Source: Parasediminibacterium sp046546515 (GTDB taxonomy: Bacteria > Bacteroidota > Bacteroidia > Chitinophagales > Chitinophagaceae). From it: 64,000 bases of DNA. The notes beneath the pieces are model-generated. The model did no database searches. It saw only the letters and a list, made by a program, of their open reading frames with translations, and was not told the origin of the DNA. The DNA lies in NCBI RefSeq assembly GCF_046546515.1, contig NZ_JBKHKJ010000029.1:3086-67085 (forward strand), in the 5' to 3' direction. This document shows positions 43,776 to 53,866 of this stretch, piece by piece (positions within the stretch are counted from its first letter, which is position 1; the number at the start of each line of letters is the position of its first letter). The position numbers and the translations under genes are program-made.

Positions 43776-44681
43776 TTGTCAATTACACCTAAAGTTTCCG
43801 TAATCATCCCCAACTACAATCATGCCCCCTACCTTACCCAGCGGATAGATAGCGTGCTAAACCAAACATTTCAAGACTTTGAATTAATTATTCTTGATGA
43901 TTGCAGTACTGATAATAGCAGGCAAATAATAGGTGCCTATAAAAACCACCCCAAGGTGGCAAGTGTTATATATAATGAGAAAAATATGGCAAGCCCTTTT
44001 AAACAGTGGCAAAAAGGGATAAATGAATCGAAAAGCGAGTATATATGGATAGCAGAAAGCGATGACCTAGTAGATTTTGATTTCTTGGAAAAACTGCTCC
44101 GCTATGATGCAGATTTTAGTTTTTCGAGAATAATTGATATTGATGCGGAAGGAAATGCCTCAAATAGCGCAAGAACATGGTTCGATATTTTTGACAATGT
44201 AAACTGGGATGAAAATTTTTTAATGGGTGGCATGGCTTTTTTCCAACTCCTAAAAGAAAGATGCGTAATATCCAATATCAGTTGCCTCCTATTCAAAAAA
44301 TCATATTTTCTTCAATATTTCGAGAAGGTTATTGGCATGAGATATTGTGGCGACTGGTTGTTTTATTTGCTTTGTGCCACCAATGGGGCTTCTTTTCAAT
44401 ATGTTGCCAATACTACCTCTTATTTCAGGCAGCATAGCCAAACAACGCGTTGGCAAAACAAAGATTTTGTGCGGCCATTGGAAGAAAGGCTAGTGTGTGC
44501 AGCTTATATAAAAAAATATGATGCCAACAATCCAATACTAAAAAATGACTTAAAACGCCATATAGTAAACATCCCATACAAAGAAATTATAGATTTTTTT
44601 GCTAAAAAGCCTTTAATGGCTATTTCTTTTTTCAAGTACTTCTTTGCTGCATTTATTATAAAAGCTAGGCAAAAAGCATAG
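43776..44681 (+). CDS. GT2 family glycosyltransferase
   Basis: A 301-residue enzyme: VSVIIPNYNHAPYL, LDDCSTDNSRQII and IAESDDLVDFDFL (DxD-like region near 91-103). The start is TTG at 43776, the only one preceding the beta-1 strand. The C-terminus ends in a hydrophobic-basic helix (FFKYFFAAFIIKARQKA). Confidence 0.88.
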   Translation: MSITPKVSVIIPNYNHAPYLTQRIDSVLNQTFQDFELIILDDCSTDNSRQIIGAYKNHPKVASVIYNEKNMASPFKQWQKGINESKSEYIWIAESDDLVDFDFLEKLLRYDADFSFSRIIDIDAEGNASNSARTWFDIFDNVNWDENFLMGGMAFFQLLKERCVISNISCLLFKKSYFLQYFEKVIGMRYCGDWLFYLLCATNGASFQYVANTTSYFRQHSQTTRWQNKDFVRPLEERLVCAAYIKKYDANNPILKNDLKRHIVNIPYKEIIDFFAKKPLMAISFFKYFFAAFIIKARQKA

Positions 44682-44720
44682 GTTGTTTCAAAAAATAAAT
44701 TTAAAATTTAGTATAGATCA

Positions 44721-45737
44721 ATGCCTAAAGGTGTATCTGTTATTGTTTGCTGTTATAACAGTTCGTTAAGGCTGCCAGAAACATTATGTTACTTGGCAAA
44801 GCAGCGTTGCAGTATTCCTTGGGAAATTATCATTGTAGATAACAACTCATCCGACAATACATCTGAAGCAGCATCAAAACTGTGGGAATGCCATCAATCG
44901 TCAACGGCTTTCAGCATTGTTCAGCAACCGGTTACTGGGTTAAGTGCTGCAAGGCAAATGGGAGTGTTGCGTGCAAAATATGAATACATGATTTTTTGTG
45001 ATGATGATAATTGGCTAGATAAAAATTACGTAAATACAGCTTTTGAAGTTATTGATAGCGATAATGACATTGCCATTGTAGGGGGCATTGGGTATCCTGT
45101 TTTTGGCGGGGATAAACCAAATTGGTTTGATACATTTTACAATGGTTATGCCGTATATGGGCAGGACGAAAAATCTGGAGAAGTAAAGTCCGTATATGGT
45201 GCAGGGATGGTATTGCGGAAATCATTTATAGAAACCTGCAATAAACTATTTATCCATAGCATTTTATCGGATAGGAAAGGAAATGAATTATCATCAGGGG
45301 GTGACGCTGAAATTTGTTACTGGGGAAGGATGGCAGGCTTTAAAATATGGTTTGATGAGCGTTTGGCATTTAAGCACTATATACCAATGCAACGGCTAAG
45401 TTGGGACTACCTAAAAAAATTACATATCGGTTTTGCAAAATCTTTTGCCATATTAAATTTATACGAAGCCGCTATTACAAATAGAAGAAAGCAGTTGCCC
45501 TCTTATTATTGGCTGAAGAAGGCTTTTTATATGCTGCTGATTTATATCAAATACTCCTTTTTGTTTTACAAAAAAATCCGTAGCGGCAAAGGGGAACATG
45601 AGGAAATATTGTTATTGTCTTGGGTTGCCCAGGCAAAGATGTATTTGCGCTTAAACATCCAGTTTAAAAAAAATCAAAGGAAAATATTTTATTATAAGCA
45701 ACTGCTTGCTAACCACCATGGCTTGCCAATCTCCTAA
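44721..45737 (+). CDS. GT2 family glycosyltransferase
   Basis: A 338-residue enzyme: VSVIVCCYNSSLRLPE, IIVDNNSSDNTSE, and FCDDDNWLDKNYV near 92-104. The segment GKGEHEEILLLSWVAQAKMY and the length match the WcaA-like subgroup also seen at 50209. A likely peripheral membrane helix lies near 265-280. Confidence 0.88.
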   Translation: MPKGVSVIVCCYNSSLRLPETLCYLAKQRCSIPWEIIIVDNNSSDNTSEAASKLWECHQSSTAFSIVQQPVTGLSAARQMGVLRAKYEYMIFCDDDNWLDKNYVNTAFEVIDSDNDIAIVGGIGYPVFGGDKPNWFDTFYNGYAVYGQDEKSGEVKSVYGAGMVLRKSFIETCNKLFIHSILSDRKGNELSSGGDAEICYWGRMAGFKIWFDERLAFKHYIPMQRLSWDYLKKLHIGFAKSFAILNLYEAAITNRRKQLPSYYWLKKAFYMLLIYIKYSFLFYKKIRSGKGEHEEILLLSWVAQAKMYLRLNIQFKKNQRKIFYYKQLLANHHGLPIS

Positions 45738-45749
45738 ACTCAATTTATT

Positions 45750-46865
45750 TTGTACGATTACCTAATTGTTGGCTCCGGCCTCTTTGGTGCAGTATTTGCC
45801 CGCCAAATGGCAGATGCTGGCAAAAAATGCCTAGTTATAGACAAGCGCGCGCACATAGGCGGAAATGTATATACCGAAAACATTGCAGGCATAAATGTAC
45901 ATAAATATGGCGCACATATTTTCCATACCAACGACAAGCCCATTTGGGACTATGTAAATGCCTTTGTAGAATTTAACCGCTACACCAATAGCCCACTTGC
46001 CATGTATAATGGCAAACTTTACAATATGCCATTTAACATGAACACGTTTTACCAAATGTGGGGTGTAACAAAGCCAGATGAGGTTAAAAAAATAATAGCC
46101 AAGCAAATAAAAGCATCTGGCATTACCACTCCACAAAATTTAGAAGAGCAAGCCATTAGCATGGTTGGTACCGATATTTTTAAATACCTTATAAAAGGAT
46201 ATACCGAAAAGCAATGGGGCAGGGATTGTAAAGACTTACCCGCTTTTATCATCAAAAGGCTGCCACTGAGATTCACTTACGACAATAACTATTTCAACGA
46301 CAAATACCAAGGCATACCCATTGGTGGCTATACTAAACTAGTTGAGGGTTTATTAGAAGGGATAGAAGTAAGGCTAAGCCAAGATTATTTTGACCAAAGG
46401 GATTTTTTTAATACCTGTGCGAAAAGGATTGTGTATTCTGGTAAAATAGATGAATTTTTCAATTACGACGAAGGGTATTTAGAATACAGGAGCCTACGAT
46501 TTGAGACTACCCACCTTGAAGATACAAATAATTTTCAAGGCAATGCCGTGGTAAATTACACAAACCGGGAAGTGCCTTATACAAGAATTTTAGAACACAA
46601 ACATTTTGAATTTGGCATGCAGCCCACAACTGTTATCACAAAAGAATTTTCGCAGGAATGGGATAGCAATAACGAGCCGTATTACCCTATCAATGATTTG
46701 AAAAATGAGCAGCTCGCATCTAATTATAAAAAAAGGGCAGCTGCCATACCAAATGTAATTTTTGGAGGAAGGCTGGCAGAATATAGGTACTATGACATGC
46801 ACCAGATTGTTGCCCAATCCCTTAAAATTTCCAAAGACGAGATAAGCAAGCAATGGTTAAAGTAA
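45750..46865 (+). CDS. glf: UDP-galactopyranose mutase
   Basis: This 371-residue flavoenzyme converts UDP-galactopyranose to UDP-galactofuranose in the cytosol. The FAD-binding YDYLIVGSGLFGAVFA opens the protein, followed by DKRAHIGGNVYTE and the substrate-site segment KYGAHIFHTNDK. Length is typical. TTG 45750 is the start, because the FAD motif begins at residue 2. It overlaps the next gene by 13 nt. Its presence shows that the polymer very probably contains galactofuranose. Confidence 0.96.
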   Translation: MYDYLIVGSGLFGAVFARQMADAGKKCLVIDKRAHIGGNVYTENIAGINVHKYGAHIFHTNDKPIWDYVNAFVEFNRYTNSPLAMYNGKLYNMPFNMNTFYQMWGVTKPDEVKKIIAKQIKASGITTPQNLEEQAISMVGTDIFKYLIKGYTEKQWGRDCKDLPAFIIKRLPLRFTYDNNYFNDKYQGIPIGGYTKLVEGLLEGIEVRLSQDYFDQRDFFNTCAKRIVYSGKIDEFFNYDEGYLEYRSLRFETTHLEDTNNFQGNAVVNYTNREVPYTRILEHKHFEFGMQPTTVITKEFSQEWDSNNEPYYPINDLKNEQLASNYKKRAAAIPNVIFGGRLAEYRYYDMHQIVAQSLKISKDEISKQWLK

Positions 46866-47965
46866 TATGGTTTAAAAACAGTCATGAACAAAGGCTAAAC
46901 TGGCTGAAATTTGGTTTGATGCAATTGCATATCCAAAAAAAAATTGTTTTTCTAGAAAAGGATAGCAAAACACTATCTGGTGAAAGTATAAGCGATGCTG
47001 CAAAGCAACACACCCACAAGCACACAGTATTGATAAAAGTGATAAAAAAAGGTGAAGCCAAATGGGTGATGGCAGATGCAGAAGATTCGTTTTTTTTTGT
47101 ACAACCGCTTATAAAAGACGTGGACTTATATTTTTGCAGCGCCTATAATACTGATTTTTTTGTAAACAAAAAGTTTGAATACAAGCTCCCTTGGCAATCA
47201 GATAAAGACATAAAGGAATACAAAGCAATTGCCAATGATTTGATTGATAAATATGGCAGTCATTTTCATAAAGCAAGGAGGCTGGCACCCATTAGCCCAA
47301 GCCTTTTTCCAGCAACCCCTTCAAAAGGAGCTCTTTCCCAAAAAATATCCAATATAGTTTATAAAATACACCAAATTCTTTTTGGATCCAATAGCTGGGG
47401 AGATGCCTACGATTTGTTTGATAAACGCTACCAAGAATTATTGGGGTATAGGCACCAACCCCTGCAATACGATATAGTATTGCACGACTCATTGTGGGGC
47501 TGGCCACAACATAGGATTAATTTGCACAAACGCCTAAAAGGGTTAGCAGGAGAATTTTCAATTTTATCAGAATTGAAATATGCTCCAGATGGTTATGTAA
47601 AAGAATTTAATGCCGAGGATTTTCCTATGGTTACCCAACCCATAGCTGGTAATTATGAGCAAAAAATAGTAGCTTCCAAATTAGGGGTTTTTGCAACTGG
47701 CTTTCATTTTGGTTGGCGGAACATTGTGCTGCTTGCATTAATGGCGGGCATCCCTGTTTATACAGACTATATTATCCTAGAGCCTTATTTTGATTTCAAC
47801 GAATTTCAACTATTTTATAACAATAATGAGTTTAACGATTTAAAGGAAATACTATTATCAATTAACGAGAAAAGCTGGCAAGATATAAAAACCCATAACC
47901 AGCAAATGTTTGACAAGTACATGCACCCTGCAAAAGTTGCCGCTTATTTTGTAGATACAGTATAA
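46853..47965 (+). CDS. Unrecognised protein coupled to glf, candidate galactofuranosyltransferase
   Basis: A 370-residue soluble protein with no motif I can assign. The opening MVKVIWFKNSHEQR and the late segment LGVFATGFHFGWRNIVLLALMAGIPVYTD (quoted in part as GWRNIVLLALMAGIPV) resemble the donor-domain end of GT-B enzymes, where a glycosyltransferase E-x7-E would lie, but without that motif. Overlap with glf by 13 nt suggests that it uses UDP-galactofuranose. This assignment is inference from position. Confidence 0.55.
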   Translation: MVKVIWFKNSHEQRLNWLKFGLMQLHIQKKIVFLEKDSKTLSGESISDAAKQHTHKHTVLIKVIKKGEAKWVMADAEDSFFFVQPLIKDVDLYFCSAYNTDFFVNKKFEYKLPWQSDKDIKEYKAIANDLIDKYGSHFHKARRLAPISPSLFPATPSKGALSQKISNIVYKIHQILFGSNSWGDAYDLFDKRYQELLGYRHQPLQYDIVLHDSLWGWPQHRINLHKRLKGLAGEFSILSELKYAPDGYVKEFNAEDFPMVTQPIAGNYEQKIVASKLGVFATGFHFGWRNIVLLALMAGIPVYTDYIILEPYFDFNEFQLFYNNNEFNDLKEILLSINEKSWQDIKTHNQQMFDKYMHPAKVAAYFVDTV

Positions 47966-47972
47966 TTCTCCC

Positions 47973-49199
47973 ATGAAAATTGCTTTTTTTTCTTACGAAT
48001 ATCCACCCGAAACGGGGGGTGGCGGAATAGGCACATATTTGGTGCAAATGGTTAGCTATTTGCCTTTATTTGGGCATAAGCCAGTGGTATTTTGCGCTAC
48101 AAGTGGCGATATCGCTTTTTGGGAAAATGACTATGTATATAGGTTACCGGCCAAAAATTGGGGTGAATTTAATGAGGCGTTGCCAAAATACTTTGAATTA
48201 ATCAATAACGATATTGGATTTGATATTGCTGAGGGAACCGATTTTAGGGCAGGGGGCATAACAGTTCTTAAACAGTTCACCAACCTGCCCTTTGTAGTAA
48301 GGGCACATACAGCCAATTATATAGTAGATAAGTTTTTGTACCAGCCTTTGGCTGGCATGGCTAAATGGCGGTTTATTTTGGGTGCTTTCACAAAGTTTCA
48401 GATGCCCCGCCTTCCTAAGCCGCCTAGGGAAAGTAATTATGCAGTAGAGCAAGAAATTGTTCAAAAATGCGATGCGTTGCTGTCGCCTTCTCATTCGCTA
48501 GGCAAAATGTATCAGCAATTGGGTTGGCGGAAGCATTATACATTATCCCCCTTTTTTTATCAGGCATCAAACGATATATTGACCATCTTACCTAAAGAGG
48601 AGCAAGCAAAACAAATTAATATTGTTTTTTATGGCAGGCTGGAAATAAGGAAAGGCGTATTGGAAATAGCAGAAGCAATACCTACAATACTAAAAAAGCA
48701 CCCTTACGTTACATTTTATTTTATAGGCAATCCTGCAAACTCGCCCAAAAGCGGGGTAAATATGAAATTGTATCTACAGCTTAAATTAGATAGATTTAAA
48801 AACAATGTAATTTTTAAAGATGCTTTTCTACCACAAAATATCGGGGCAATACTTTCACTAGGCGATATATTCTTATTCCCAAGCAGGTACGATAGCTTTG
48901 GTTTGGTTTGTTGCGAAGCCATGGCTGCTGGCAAAGCAGTAATAGGTAGCAACAGTGGCGGCATGGCCGAGATAATAGAAAACGTGGTTTCAGGGTTGCT
49001 AGTAGATGCCAAAAGCCATAGGCAGATTATAGAAAAAGTAGGCCAGCTAATTGAAAACCCTGCTTTAAGGGTATCAATGGGCACCAATGGGCGCAAACAA
49101 ATTATTGATAAATATAGCGCATCCACCATTGTGCCATTGCAAATTAGCATGTACCAGCAAGTAATTAATAAATTTAAGAATGATACAAAAAAGCAGTAG
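47973..49199 (+). CDS. GT4 family glycosyltransferase
   Basis: A 408-residue GT-B enzyme. The start MKIAFFSYEYPPETGGGGIG is the classic GT4 glycine-rich acceptor loop, VFYGRLEIRKGVLEI opens the donor domain near 212, and SRYDSFGLVCCEAMAAG holds the E-x7-E-like donor site near 305-321. It overlaps the next gene by 20 nt. Confidence 0.93.
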   Translation: MKIAFFSYEYPPETGGGGIGTYLVQMVSYLPLFGHKPVVFCATSGDIAFWENDYVYRLPAKNWGEFNEALPKYFELINNDIGFDIAEGTDFRAGGITVLKQFTNLPFVVRAHTANYIVDKFLYQPLAGMAKWRFILGAFTKFQMPRLPKPPRESNYAVEQEIVQKCDALLSPSHSLGKMYQQLGWRKHYTLSPFFYQASNDILTILPKEEQAKQINIVFYGRLEIRKGVLEIAEAIPTILKKHPYVTFYFIGNPANSPKSGVNMKLYLQLKLDRFKNNVIFKDAFLPQNIGAILSLGDIFLFPSRYDSFGLVCCEAMAAGKAVIGSNSGGMAEIIENVVSGLLVDAKSHRQIIEKVGQLIENPALRVSMGTNGRKQIIDKYSASTIVPLQISMYQQVINKFKNDTKKQ

Positions 49200-50205
49200 C
49201 CGCAATTATTTTTTAGATATTTCCAGGGGTATTGCTGCTTCTACTGTTGCTTTCTTTCATTTTGGGCAAATGCGCAACCAGCATGATTTTTATGGCAATC
49301 TTATTAATTATGGCTGGCTTGGGGTGCCTGTTTTTTTTATTATTAGTGGCTATAGCATTAGTAGCTCTATCGATAATACTACAAGTATAAAACAGTTTTG
49401 GCTCAAAAGATTGTTTAGGATATACCCCGCTTACTGGCTTAGCGTAGCACTCGTATTTTTAATAGTAATACTGCAAAAGATACTAACTGGCCACAATACA
49501 ATAGTAATACTTCCAATAAAGCCTATTGACTTAGTAAATACTTTTGTTTCCTTTTATGCACCTATCTCCCATACGCCCATGATAAATTGGGTATATTGGA
49601 CATTGGTATACGAATTGTTTTTTTACCTTGTTTTTTCGATAGTGCTATTCATCCCCAAGCAATATCGCCTATGGTATTTCTCGGGCATAATTTTAATAAG
49701 CATTGTTTATGTTTTTATTAAAGATATTAGTGTATTGTTTTTTCTAAAACTCATTGGCTATTTTGGGTTGGGTGTATGCTTAGACGAGATAAGAAAAAAA
49801 GGCTGGGGGTTTAACATTTATATTGGGGCAACCCTAGCTATGGCTAGTATTATCCTAAACCGAAAATACTGTATTGGTTCAGAGAGTGATATGAATTCGA
49901 TGATTGCTTTTTATGTCGGCATTGCTTTTGCAATTGCTGTATATTTTGCATCTCCCTATTTTAAAACCAAACCCTTGTTTGCAAAATTGGGGGATATTTC
50001 TTACAGCCTATATCTTTTTCATATACCTGTGGGTAATTATTTTTTAAGGTCAATTTTTTTAAGTTTTTTCCCTACAGCCTATCATTCAATCCCTCCTTTC
50101 ATTCTGGACATTTTTTATTTTATTGTTTGTGTTTTATTTAGCCACTTGGTTTATAAAACTGTAGAATTGCCTGCAATGGGGTTGTTAAAGAAAAAAAAAT
50201 TGTAG
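49180..50205 (+). CDS. Acyltransferase 3 family membrane protein
   Basis: A 341-residue polytopic acyltransferase: YFLDISRGIAASTVAFFHFG with the conserved His near 26, and INWVYWTLVYELFFYLVF near 129-146. It begins within the preceding glycosyltransferase gene. Like its two homologues in the cluster it probably adds an acyl group to a sugar at the membrane. Confidence 0.88.
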   Translation: MIQKSSSRNYFLDISRGIAASTVAFFHFGQMRNQHDFYGNLINYGWLGVPVFFIISGYSISSSIDNTTSIKQFWLKRLFRIYPAYWLSVALVFLIVILQKILTGHNTIVILPIKPIDLVNTFVSFYAPISHTPMINWVYWTLVYELFFYLVFSIVLFIPKQYRLWYFSGIILISIVYVFIKDISVLFFLKLIGYFGLGVCLDEIRKKGWGFNIYIGATLAMASIILNRKYCIGSESDMNSMIAFYVGIAFAIAVYFASPYFKTKPLFAKLGDISYSLYLFHIPVGNYFLRSIFLSFFPTAYHSIPPFILDIFYFIVCVLFSHLVYKTVELPAMGLLKKKKL

Positions 50206-50208
50206 AAA

Positions 50209-51156
50209 GTGGGGATTTGTAAACTTACAGTTATTATATGCACCTATAAACCCAATTTGGATATTTTCAATAGGATTTTAGCAGCATTGAAACAGCAAAC
50301 ATTTGGTTACGATCAGTGGGAGTTGATAATAGTGGACAATAATAGCCCTGCACCACTTGATTCTGAAATAGATATTTCTTGGCACCCTTTTGCCAAGATT
50401 ATAATTGAGCAACAACAAGGGCTTGCCTTTGCAAGGATAAGGGGTGTAAAAGAAGCAAGCACGGAATTAATTGTTTTTATTGATGACGATAATGTTGCCC
50501 AGCCCAATTATTTGCAGCAAAGCTTATCCATAGCCAGCCTACAGGCAGAAGTAGGGGTTTTTGGCGGCAAGGCCTTGCCAGATTTTTATCGCCACCAACC
50601 AGCAGATTGGGTAAAAAATGCTGGTGGCTTGCTAGGTTGCAGGGATTTTGGTAACATAGAATTAATCAGTAATACCAACAAGAAAAACATAAATGAATAT
50701 CCGTATTTTTCACCTATTGGCACTGGAATGTGTATCCGAAAACAGGTGTTTGAAAACTATGTAAATGAGATAAAAAACGATTCATTCCGGCAAAACCTTG
50801 GTAGGAAAGCGGCAGCCCTTACTTCTGGGGAAGATAACGACATTGTGATTACTGCGTTAAAAAATGGATGGCAAGTAGGTTATTTCCCGCAATTAGAGAT
50901 TTTGCACATTATACCTGCCAAAAGAACAACTCCTGAATATTTAGGCAATATGAATTATGCTCAAAATAAAAGCTGGGCAACGTTGTTGCAATATCATGGT
51001 ATAAGCCCCTGGCAGCCAATTGCCAAATGGACAGTGCCATTGCGGAAGATAAAAGCATGGGTTAGTAGTAAAGCATGGCAAAGCAGCCTTAATTATATGA
51101 AATGGCGGGGTATATGCGGGATGTTTGACGGTATGGCGGAGATAAAAGCAATTTAA
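50209..51156 (+). CDS. GT2 family glycosyltransferase
   Basis: A 315-residue enzyme: KLTVIICTYKPNLDIF, LIIVDNNSPAP, and VFIDDDNVAQPNYL near 86-99. GTG 50209 is used because no ATG precedes the first beta strand; it lies 3 nt past the acyltransferase stop. The family subgroup matches the gene at 44721. Confidence 0.9.
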   Translation: MGICKLTVIICTYKPNLDIFNRILAALKQQTFGYDQWELIIVDNNSPAPLDSEIDISWHPFAKIIIEQQQGLAFARIRGVKEASTELIVFIDDDNVAQPNYLQQSLSIASLQAEVGVFGGKALPDFYRHQPADWVKNAGGLLGCRDFGNIELISNTNKKNINEYPYFSPIGTGMCIRKQVFENYVNEIKNDSFRQNLGRKAAALTSGEDNDIVITALKNGWQVGYFPQLEILHIIPAKRTTPEYLGNMNYAQNKSWATLLQYHGISPWQPIAKWTVPLRKIKAWVSSKAWQSSLNYMKWRGICGMFDGMAEIKAI

Positions 51157-51196
51157 AACAATACCTAGGTAGTAACAAATAAATCAATTAATCCCA

Positions 51197-52108
51197 GTGT
51201 TTCAAGCCATTATTAATACCCTTTACCGGAAGCCCAGGAGCCAATGGAATATTTGGAAAAGATTTGGTGGTTATTTTGAGTATAAAAAAATGCTTGCCGG
51301 GGAGAAAGAAATGCGGCAAGCTGCTAAAAACCTTGTTGTATCGAAAGAAAAAAACGGATTGCCAATTTTACAAGTATGTTTCTTAACTGGCAAAAAATTT
51401 TGGCATCAAACCGTTTTTTGTGCTTATTCCCTGCAGAAGGTTACCCCAAATAATATCCATTTTACTTTTTACGACGATGGCACACTTAGTGAAATTACAA
51501 CCATAAAAACACAAGTACCCAACAGCACTTGCGTCTTTATCAATGAAATTGAAGGAAAAGTAAAAGCTGTTTTACCGGAAAGCCAGTTCCCCTATTTAAA
51601 CCATAAAAGGGAAGTATATAAGCATATAAGGAAACTAACAGATGTACATGCAGGAAGCACGGGCTGGAAATTGATACTGGATTCTGATATGTTATTCAAA
51701 AATAAACCTACAGAAATAATAGAATGGTTGAAAAATCCCCACCAGCCCATTTATATGCAGGATATAAAAAATGCTTATGGTTTCCCCAAGCCATATATGG
51801 AAGATTTAGCAAATACTCCTGTGCCAGATTTAATAAATGTAGGCTGCATAGGGCTTAAAAGTGAAAGTATAGATTGGCAGAAAATAGAATATTGGGCAAA
51901 ATCATTAGAAGAAAAATATGGCAATAGTTATTATTTGGAGCAAGCCTTGTCTGCAATGATTATAGGAAATACAACTAGTATAGTTTTGGCAAAGGATGAA
52001 TATATTGTTTACCCCAATCTTGAAAAAAGTTCCCCAAAGGCAAAACTGCTGCACTATGTTGACTTATCAAAAGCGGGTTATTTTACTAAGGAGTGGCGAG
52101 GGTTTTAA
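51197..52108 (+). CDS. GT-A fold glycosyltransferase-like protein
   Basis: A 303-residue protein without the GT2 opening. The metal-binding DxD is likely LDSDMLFKNKP near 159-169, after LQVCFLTGKKFWHQTVFCAYSL (quoted in part), giving the look of a GT8-like or nucleotide-diphospho-sugar transferase. The start is GTG 51197. Donor and acceptor unknown. Confidence 0.7.
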   Translation: MFQAIINTLYRKPRSQWNIWKRFGGYFEYKKMLAGEKEMRQAAKNLVVSKEKNGLPILQVCFLTGKKFWHQTVFCAYSLQKVTPNNIHFTFYDDGTLSEITTIKTQVPNSTCVFINEIEGKVKAVLPESQFPYLNHKREVYKHIRKLTDVHAGSTGWKLILDSDMLFKNKPTEIIEWLKNPHQPIYMQDIKNAYGFPKPYMEDLANTPVPDLINVGCIGLKSESIDWQKIEYWAKSLEEKYGNSYYLEQALSAMIIGNTTSIVLAKDEYIVYPNLEKSSPKAKLLHYVDLSKAGYFTKEWRGF

Positions 52109-52197
52109 AGAAGGGATAAAAGTTTTTCTCTTTAAAGGCACAATAGCAGCGATATAGTTATAAGCATACCAGCTAAAGTTAATCAAAAACAATAAGC

Positions 52198-53136
52198 ATG
52201 AAAAAACCGCCATTACCATCATATCAAGAATATAAAGCAGCATTCCTAGCCAAAGGGGTACACTTCCCTTTACAAAAAATAACAGCCCCAAAAGATGGCC
52301 TTCTTACCATGCTGCCCTCAAATGGTAATAGACAAGGCTGGCCTTGGAATGAAGAAGTTAAATCCGAGGAATACAATGAAAAAATTGCATGGCCTAAAAT
52401 CTCTGTAATTTCCCCTTCCTACAACCAAGGTGCATACTTTGAGGAAACCATAAGGAGCGTTTTGCTTCAAAATTATCCCAATCTAGAATATATAGTTATT
52501 GACGGGGGCAGCAACGACAATACTGTATCTATTTTAAATCAATATGCCCAATGGATCAGTTATTGGCAAAGCGAAAAAGACCGTGGGCAAAGCCATGCTA
52601 TTAACCTTGGGTTTAGCATTGCCAGTGGTCAAATTTATTGCTGGATAAATAGCGATGACTATTTTACAAAAGGCACTTTGAAAGAAGTGGCATTGGCTTA
52701 TGTATTAAAAAAAGCCCAGTTTATATATGGCAACTGTTATAACTTAAAAGATGGGGTATTCTCGCCCTTCCGTGTCGCCATTACTTTTGATAGGTACTTG
52801 TGCATACCCGGCTTGTCGCAGCCATCTACTTTTTGGGCTGCAGAAATTCACCAGCCAATATGGGAGGAGTTGAGTTGCACCCTGGATTTTGAATTGTGGA
52901 TGCGCATTGCTAAAGGAGCAAGAAAAAAGTACCTAGACATATATTTGTCCGTGGCAAGGGAGCATAGCGAGTCTAAAACACACACCCAAGACGAAAAATT
53001 AAGGCAAAGGTGGAGAGAAGACCAAGACAGGCAATGGAGCGTACATGGCCCTGTGCCTTGGCACAGGCTAAACAACGAAAGAAGGTATGTGCAAAAGCTT
53101 TTCAGGATGTTTCCTTTATTGAAAAAATTATTTTGA
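52198..53136 (+). CDS. GT2 family glycosyltransferase
   Basis: A 312-residue enzyme with an extra 65-residue N-terminal region before the fold begins at ISVISPSYNQGAYFEETI. YIVIDGGSNDNTV and CWINSDDYFTKGTL follow, the SDD acting as DxD. This NQG subgroup is frequent in O-antigen clusters. The gap of 89 nt before it is longer than usual here. Confidence 0.9.
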   Translation: MKKPPLPSYQEYKAAFLAKGVHFPLQKITAPKDGLLTMLPSNGNRQGWPWNEEVKSEEYNEKIAWPKISVISPSYNQGAYFEETIRSVLLQNYPNLEYIVIDGGSNDNTVSILNQYAQWISYWQSEKDRGQSHAINLGFSIASGQIYCWINSDDYFTKGTLKEVALAYVLKKAQFIYGNCYNLKDGVFSPFRVAITFDRYLCIPGLSQPSTFWAAEIHQPIWEELSCTLDFELWMRIAKGARKKYLDIYLSVAREHSESKTHTQDEKLRQRWREDQDRQWSVHGPVPWHRLNNERRYVQKLFRMFPLLKKLF

Positions 53137-53212
53137 AAATAATTATATGGCTGAGTACACTCCTACAAAAATATTTTATCCGTAACTTAGCCATCATTAA
53201 AAAGTAGCAATA

Positions 53213-53820
53213 TGAATATGCTGGATGCTTTAGGCACAATTATGCTGGACACGCATAGCCTTGGCAGTTTTTCCGATGACGAGTTCTTTGCGTTTTGTTT
53301 AGACAAGCGCGACTTGAAATTTGAAAGGGACGAAAACGGCAATATTTATATCATGGCAAATACTGGCGGGTTAACAGGCTAGGGTTAACAGGCTATTACA
53401 ACAGTGAAGTATCTCCTGAATTAGCAATGGAACAGAAATAAAAAGCAAGGTATTTGCGTCGATTCTTCTACTGCTTTCACGCTTCCAAGCACCGCCGTAC
53501 GTTCGCCCGATGCTGCTTGGGTAAAAAAGGAACGTTGGGAGGCACTTACTGCAAAAGAAAAAGAAAAGTTCGCCCCGCTTTGCCCAGATTTTGTGGTAGA
53601 AATAAAATCGCCAACAGACAAGTTGCCTGCGTTAAAAGACAAGATGAAAGAATGGGTGGACAATGGCTGCCAGTTGGCGTGGCTCATAAATCCTGAGGAA
53701 CAACTAACATATATTTTTTCTTCACCAGAGGAAACAACAGTGCCTTTTGATGCTCCCTTGCTAGGCGGGGATGTGTTAGATGGATTTCAAGTTACTTTGG
53801 CTACCCTTTTTGCCGTGTAA
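53213..53820 (+). pseudogene. Uma2-family (DUF820) endonuclease-like gene, frameshifted
   Basis: The 5' part from ATG 53213 encodes FSDDEFFAFCLDKRDLKFERDENGN, typical of Uma2 N-termini (shown as a fragment of up to 20 residues: SDDEFFAFCLDKRDLKFERD). It stops at 53383 because GGGTTAACAGGCTA is duplicated in tandem. A second frameshift near 53428, in an otherwise recognisable WNRNKKQGI, is needed before the 3' part: VDSSTAFTLP, VRSPDAAWV and CPDFVVEIKS hold the PD-(D/E)xK residues intact. No single frame gives a full protein. Uma2 genes occur in many copies in Bacteroidota; this one is unrelated to the cluster and looks like a cargo insertion or relic. Confidence 0.88.
53368..53395 (+). repeat. 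14-bp perfect tandem duplication
   Basis: GGGTTAACAGGCTA occurs at 53368-53381 and again at 53382-53395. The second copy shifts the Uma2 reading frame and exposes a TAG stop. Confidence 0.95.
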
Positions 53821-53866
53821 GCAAAAAATTTTTTTTAAACCTCTATAATTTTTGCTTAATCCAATC

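Noticed and set aside
53454..53696. 80-codon frame inside the Uma2 remnant
   Set aside because: It is out of frame with the conserved Uma2 segments, which are readable in the neighbouring frame.
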